Shown here: piece by piece, positions 33,641-33,740 of the stretch
How positions within the stretch are numbered: the stretch's first letter is position 1
How the letters are laid out: each line of letters starts with the position of its first letter
DNA from: an uncultured Clostridia bacterium
GTDB lineage: Bacteria > Bacillota > Clostridia > TANB77 > CAG-508
Length of the DNA: 33,740 nt
Assembly: GCA_934167685.1 (NCBI GenBank)
Contig: CAKPLQ010000012.1
Coordinates: 1 to 33,740 of the forward strand
Direction of reading: 5' to 3'
Made by a program: the position numbers and the translations under genes
The notes under the pieces: generated by a model
Databases searched by the model: none
What the model saw: only the letters and a program-made list of their open reading frames with translations
What the model was told of the DNA's origin: nothing

Positions 33641-33668
33641 CCAGCTCATCAATTAGAGCTGGCTTTTT
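33641..33668. terminator. Bidirectional terminator between spoIIP and a convergent gene
   Basis: CCAGCTC (33641-33647) and GAGCTGG (33656-33662) arms with an eight-base loop, T-run on the plus strand after 33663 and a T-rich run on the minus strand after 33641. The convergent gene's stop codon (33649-33651) lies in the loop. Confidence 0.88.
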
Positions 33669-33740
33669 CATAATATGCACATTCAGAATTAGTGCATAAA
33701 TTTGAATTAGAAATAATATCATAAGAGCATTTTCCATCAA
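33649..33740 (-). CDS. C-terminus of a convergent Cys-containing protein (partial)
   Basis: On the minus strand the edge of the window reads an open frame of 29 residues ending in TGA at 33651-33649: DGKCSYDIISNSN, LCTNSECAYYEKASSN. Three cysteines in C-x10-C-x4-C order suggest metal binding or a structural role. The frame is supported by the shared bidirectional terminator. The family is not recognised from this fragment. Confidence 0.55.
   Translation of the reverse strand, partial: DGKCSYDIISNSNLCTNSECAYYEKASSN

Overview
The window is AT-rich (roughly 30% G+C), uses AGA/ATA-type codons and the standard code, and carries spoVS, spoIIP, recA with a CGAAC-type SOS box, and sortase-assembled pili. 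This points to an endospore-forming Bacillota of the class Clostridia, probably an uncultured gut lineage. No rRNA or tRNA gene was recognised.

Layout. (1) 1-10.9 kb: a sortase pilus operon with a giant adhesin (FPTSG sorting motif), a backbone pilin (LPITG) and two class C sortases. A divergent gene starts at the extreme left edge. (2) 11.0-13.7 kb: a CmpB-type membrane protein, convergent with the lysine/diaminopimelate pair asd-dapA. (3) 13.8-17.0 kb: ymdB and spoVS behind promoters with Spo0A-box-like sites, an orphan membrane-anchored peptide-binding protein, then recA with a LexA box. (4) 18.1-22.1 kb: recJ and relA, translationally coupled. (5) 22.3-28.6 kb: a SipW-type secretion cluster. 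It has two small paralogous secreted proteins, a polytopic signal peptidase I, a DUF5305-like protein, and a 908-residue surface protein with ten 78-bp BspA (DUF285) repeats and a C-terminal FGE/C-type-lectin-like domain. (6) 28.6-30.5 kb: a decayed stretch with two remnants of related surface-protein genes around a Panacea-domain gene. (7) 30.5-33.7 kb: an AAA/DUF4143 ATPase behind a consensus promoter overlapped by a 13-bp-arm palindrome, an MBL-fold hydrolase, spoIIP, and the tail of a convergent Cys-rich protein.

Two observations stand out. First, the last ~110 bp of the 908-residue gene jump to about 56% G+C, change codon usage abruptly and encode an RGGS...GIGFRVALY ending. This is what the variable repeat of a diversity-generating retroelement (DGR) target looks like. 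No reverse transcriptase or template repeat is in the window, so any DGR would act in trans. A decayed paralogue stops just before the corresponding segment. Second, a family of 31-bp G+C-rich imperfect palindromes (nine copies at four loci, mostly in inverted pairs) sits at gene ends. It supplies the C-terminus of DapA and a ~43-residue tail of RecJ, touches the relA stop codon, and shows covariation between the partners of a pair.

Regions 1 and 5 both build the cell surface: sortase pili, and a separate SipW export route whose likely substrates share a [VI]GY[AS]AI signal motif. The housekeeping genes between them are ordinary except for the palindromic elements.
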